Assembly: GCA_910584835.1 (NCBI GenBank)
Contig: CAJUEG010000026.1
Span: 1-32,608 of the forward strand
Reading direction: 5' to 3'
Source: an uncultured Oscillospiraceae bacterium
Lineage (GTDB): Bacteria; Bacillota; Clostridia; Oscillospirales; Oscillospiraceae
Length of the DNA stretch: 32,608 nt
Part shown: in pieces, positions 32,344 through 32,608 of the stretch
Numbering within the stretch: the first letter of the stretch is position 1
How the letters are laid out: each line of letters opens with the position of its first letter
The notes under the pieces: model-generated
What the model was told of the DNA's origin: nothing
Seen by the model: only the letters and a program-made list of their open reading frames with translations
Databases searched by the model: none
Translations under genes and position numbers: made by a program

Positions 32344-32608
32344 ATGAGCGGCAAATACATCGTGCGGCAGCCCATTAAGGACGCTGAGGGGAACACAATC
32401 GGACATGAGATTCTCTATTACGGAGCAAATCAGGCTTTCAGCAGCGACAGCTCCACCTCCAGCGCGGAATTTGCCGCCGCAAATACCATTTATAGTTTTC
32501 TGACCCAGAACAGCCCCAAGGTGCTGAAGGGCACGCTGAACTTTATGACCTTTACCACCATGCTGCTGATGAAGAAAACGCCCCGGCTGTTTGACAAGAG
32601 CGACTTGG
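32344..32608 (+). CDS. EAL/HDOD-type protein (YuxH family), N-terminal part
   Basis: The gene begins at ATG 32344 after GGAGG (32331-32335) and runs off the window after 88 codons. The start KYIVRQPIKDAEGNTIGHEILYYG matches the first strand of YuxH-type EAL domains, where Gln-Pro-Ile and the Glu of the EAL position (Glu22 in HEILYYG) are typical. EAL domains hydrolyse c-di-GMP; YuxH types often carry a C-terminal HDOD domain and may be degenerate. Only the N-terminus is visible, so HDOD and activity are inference. It follows cheV by 23 nt, suggesting co-transcription. Confidence 0.75.
   Translation, partial: MSGKYIVRQPIKDAEGNTIGHEILYYGANQAFSSDSSTSSAEFAAANTIYSFLTQNSPKVLKGTLNFMTFTTMLLMKKTPRLFDKSDL

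Noticed and set aside
1..32608. CRISPR arrays, insertion sequences, tRNA or rRNA genes, prophage genes
   Set aside because: No repeat-spacer pattern, transposase motif, structural RNA signature or phage protein was found; the window is two metabolic/structural operons.

Overview
The window is part of a chromosome from a GC-rich, low-oxygen Gram-positive bacterium, most likely a motile gut Clostridia member of the Oscillospiraceae type. The taxon is inferred from several things: strong AGGAGG-type ribosome binding sites, a Bacillus/Clostridium-style fla/che gene order with FlbD, the TIGR02530 flagellar protein, a CheC-FliN fused FliY, CheC, CheD and CheV, and galacturonate breakdown genes of gut Firmicutes type. 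All recognised genes lie on the + strand.

Positions 1-6202 hold a hexuronate (galacturonate/pectin) utilisation cluster: the C-terminal end of a PfkB-family sugar kinase (probably 2-keto-3-deoxygluconate kinase), uronate isomerase UxaC, an MFS permease, tagaturonate reductase UxaB and altronate dehydratase UxaA. Together they would import a hexuronate and convert it through tagaturonate, altronate and KDG to KDPG. A structured, repeat-containing 344-nt spacer separates the kinase from uxaC. A strong intrinsic terminator follows uxaA.

Positions 6203-6885 are a 683-nt non-coding region with candidate operator palindromes, a doubled extended -10 promoter and a hairpin beside the flgB ribosome binding site. 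It leads into a flagellar/chemotaxis operon that runs to the window end. The order is flgB-flgC-fliE-fliF-fliG-fliH-fliI-fliJ-fliK-flgD-(TIGR02530)-flgE-flbD-motA-motB-fliM-fliY-cheY-fliO-fliP-fliQ-fliR-flhB-flhA-fliA-flgF/flgG-flgG-cheC-cheD-cheV, then the start of an EAL/HDOD-type gene. This builds rod, MS ring, C ring, export gate, hook control, stator, the late-gene sigma factor and the CheY-P adaptation modules. fliL, flhF and flhG are absent from their usual places, and cheA, cheB, cheR and cheW are not in the window.

The most unusual features are these: FliY carries three copies of the CheY-P docking motif inside its linker instead of one at its N-terminus; the stator looks like the MotP/PomA (sodium) type, and its MotB lacks the peptidoglycan-binding Asp; one of the two phosphatase centres of CheC is altered; several stable hairpins punctuate the operon; a near-consensus sigma-A promoter sits at the end of the TIGR02530 gene; and a possible c-di-GMP phosphodiesterase gene follows cheV.
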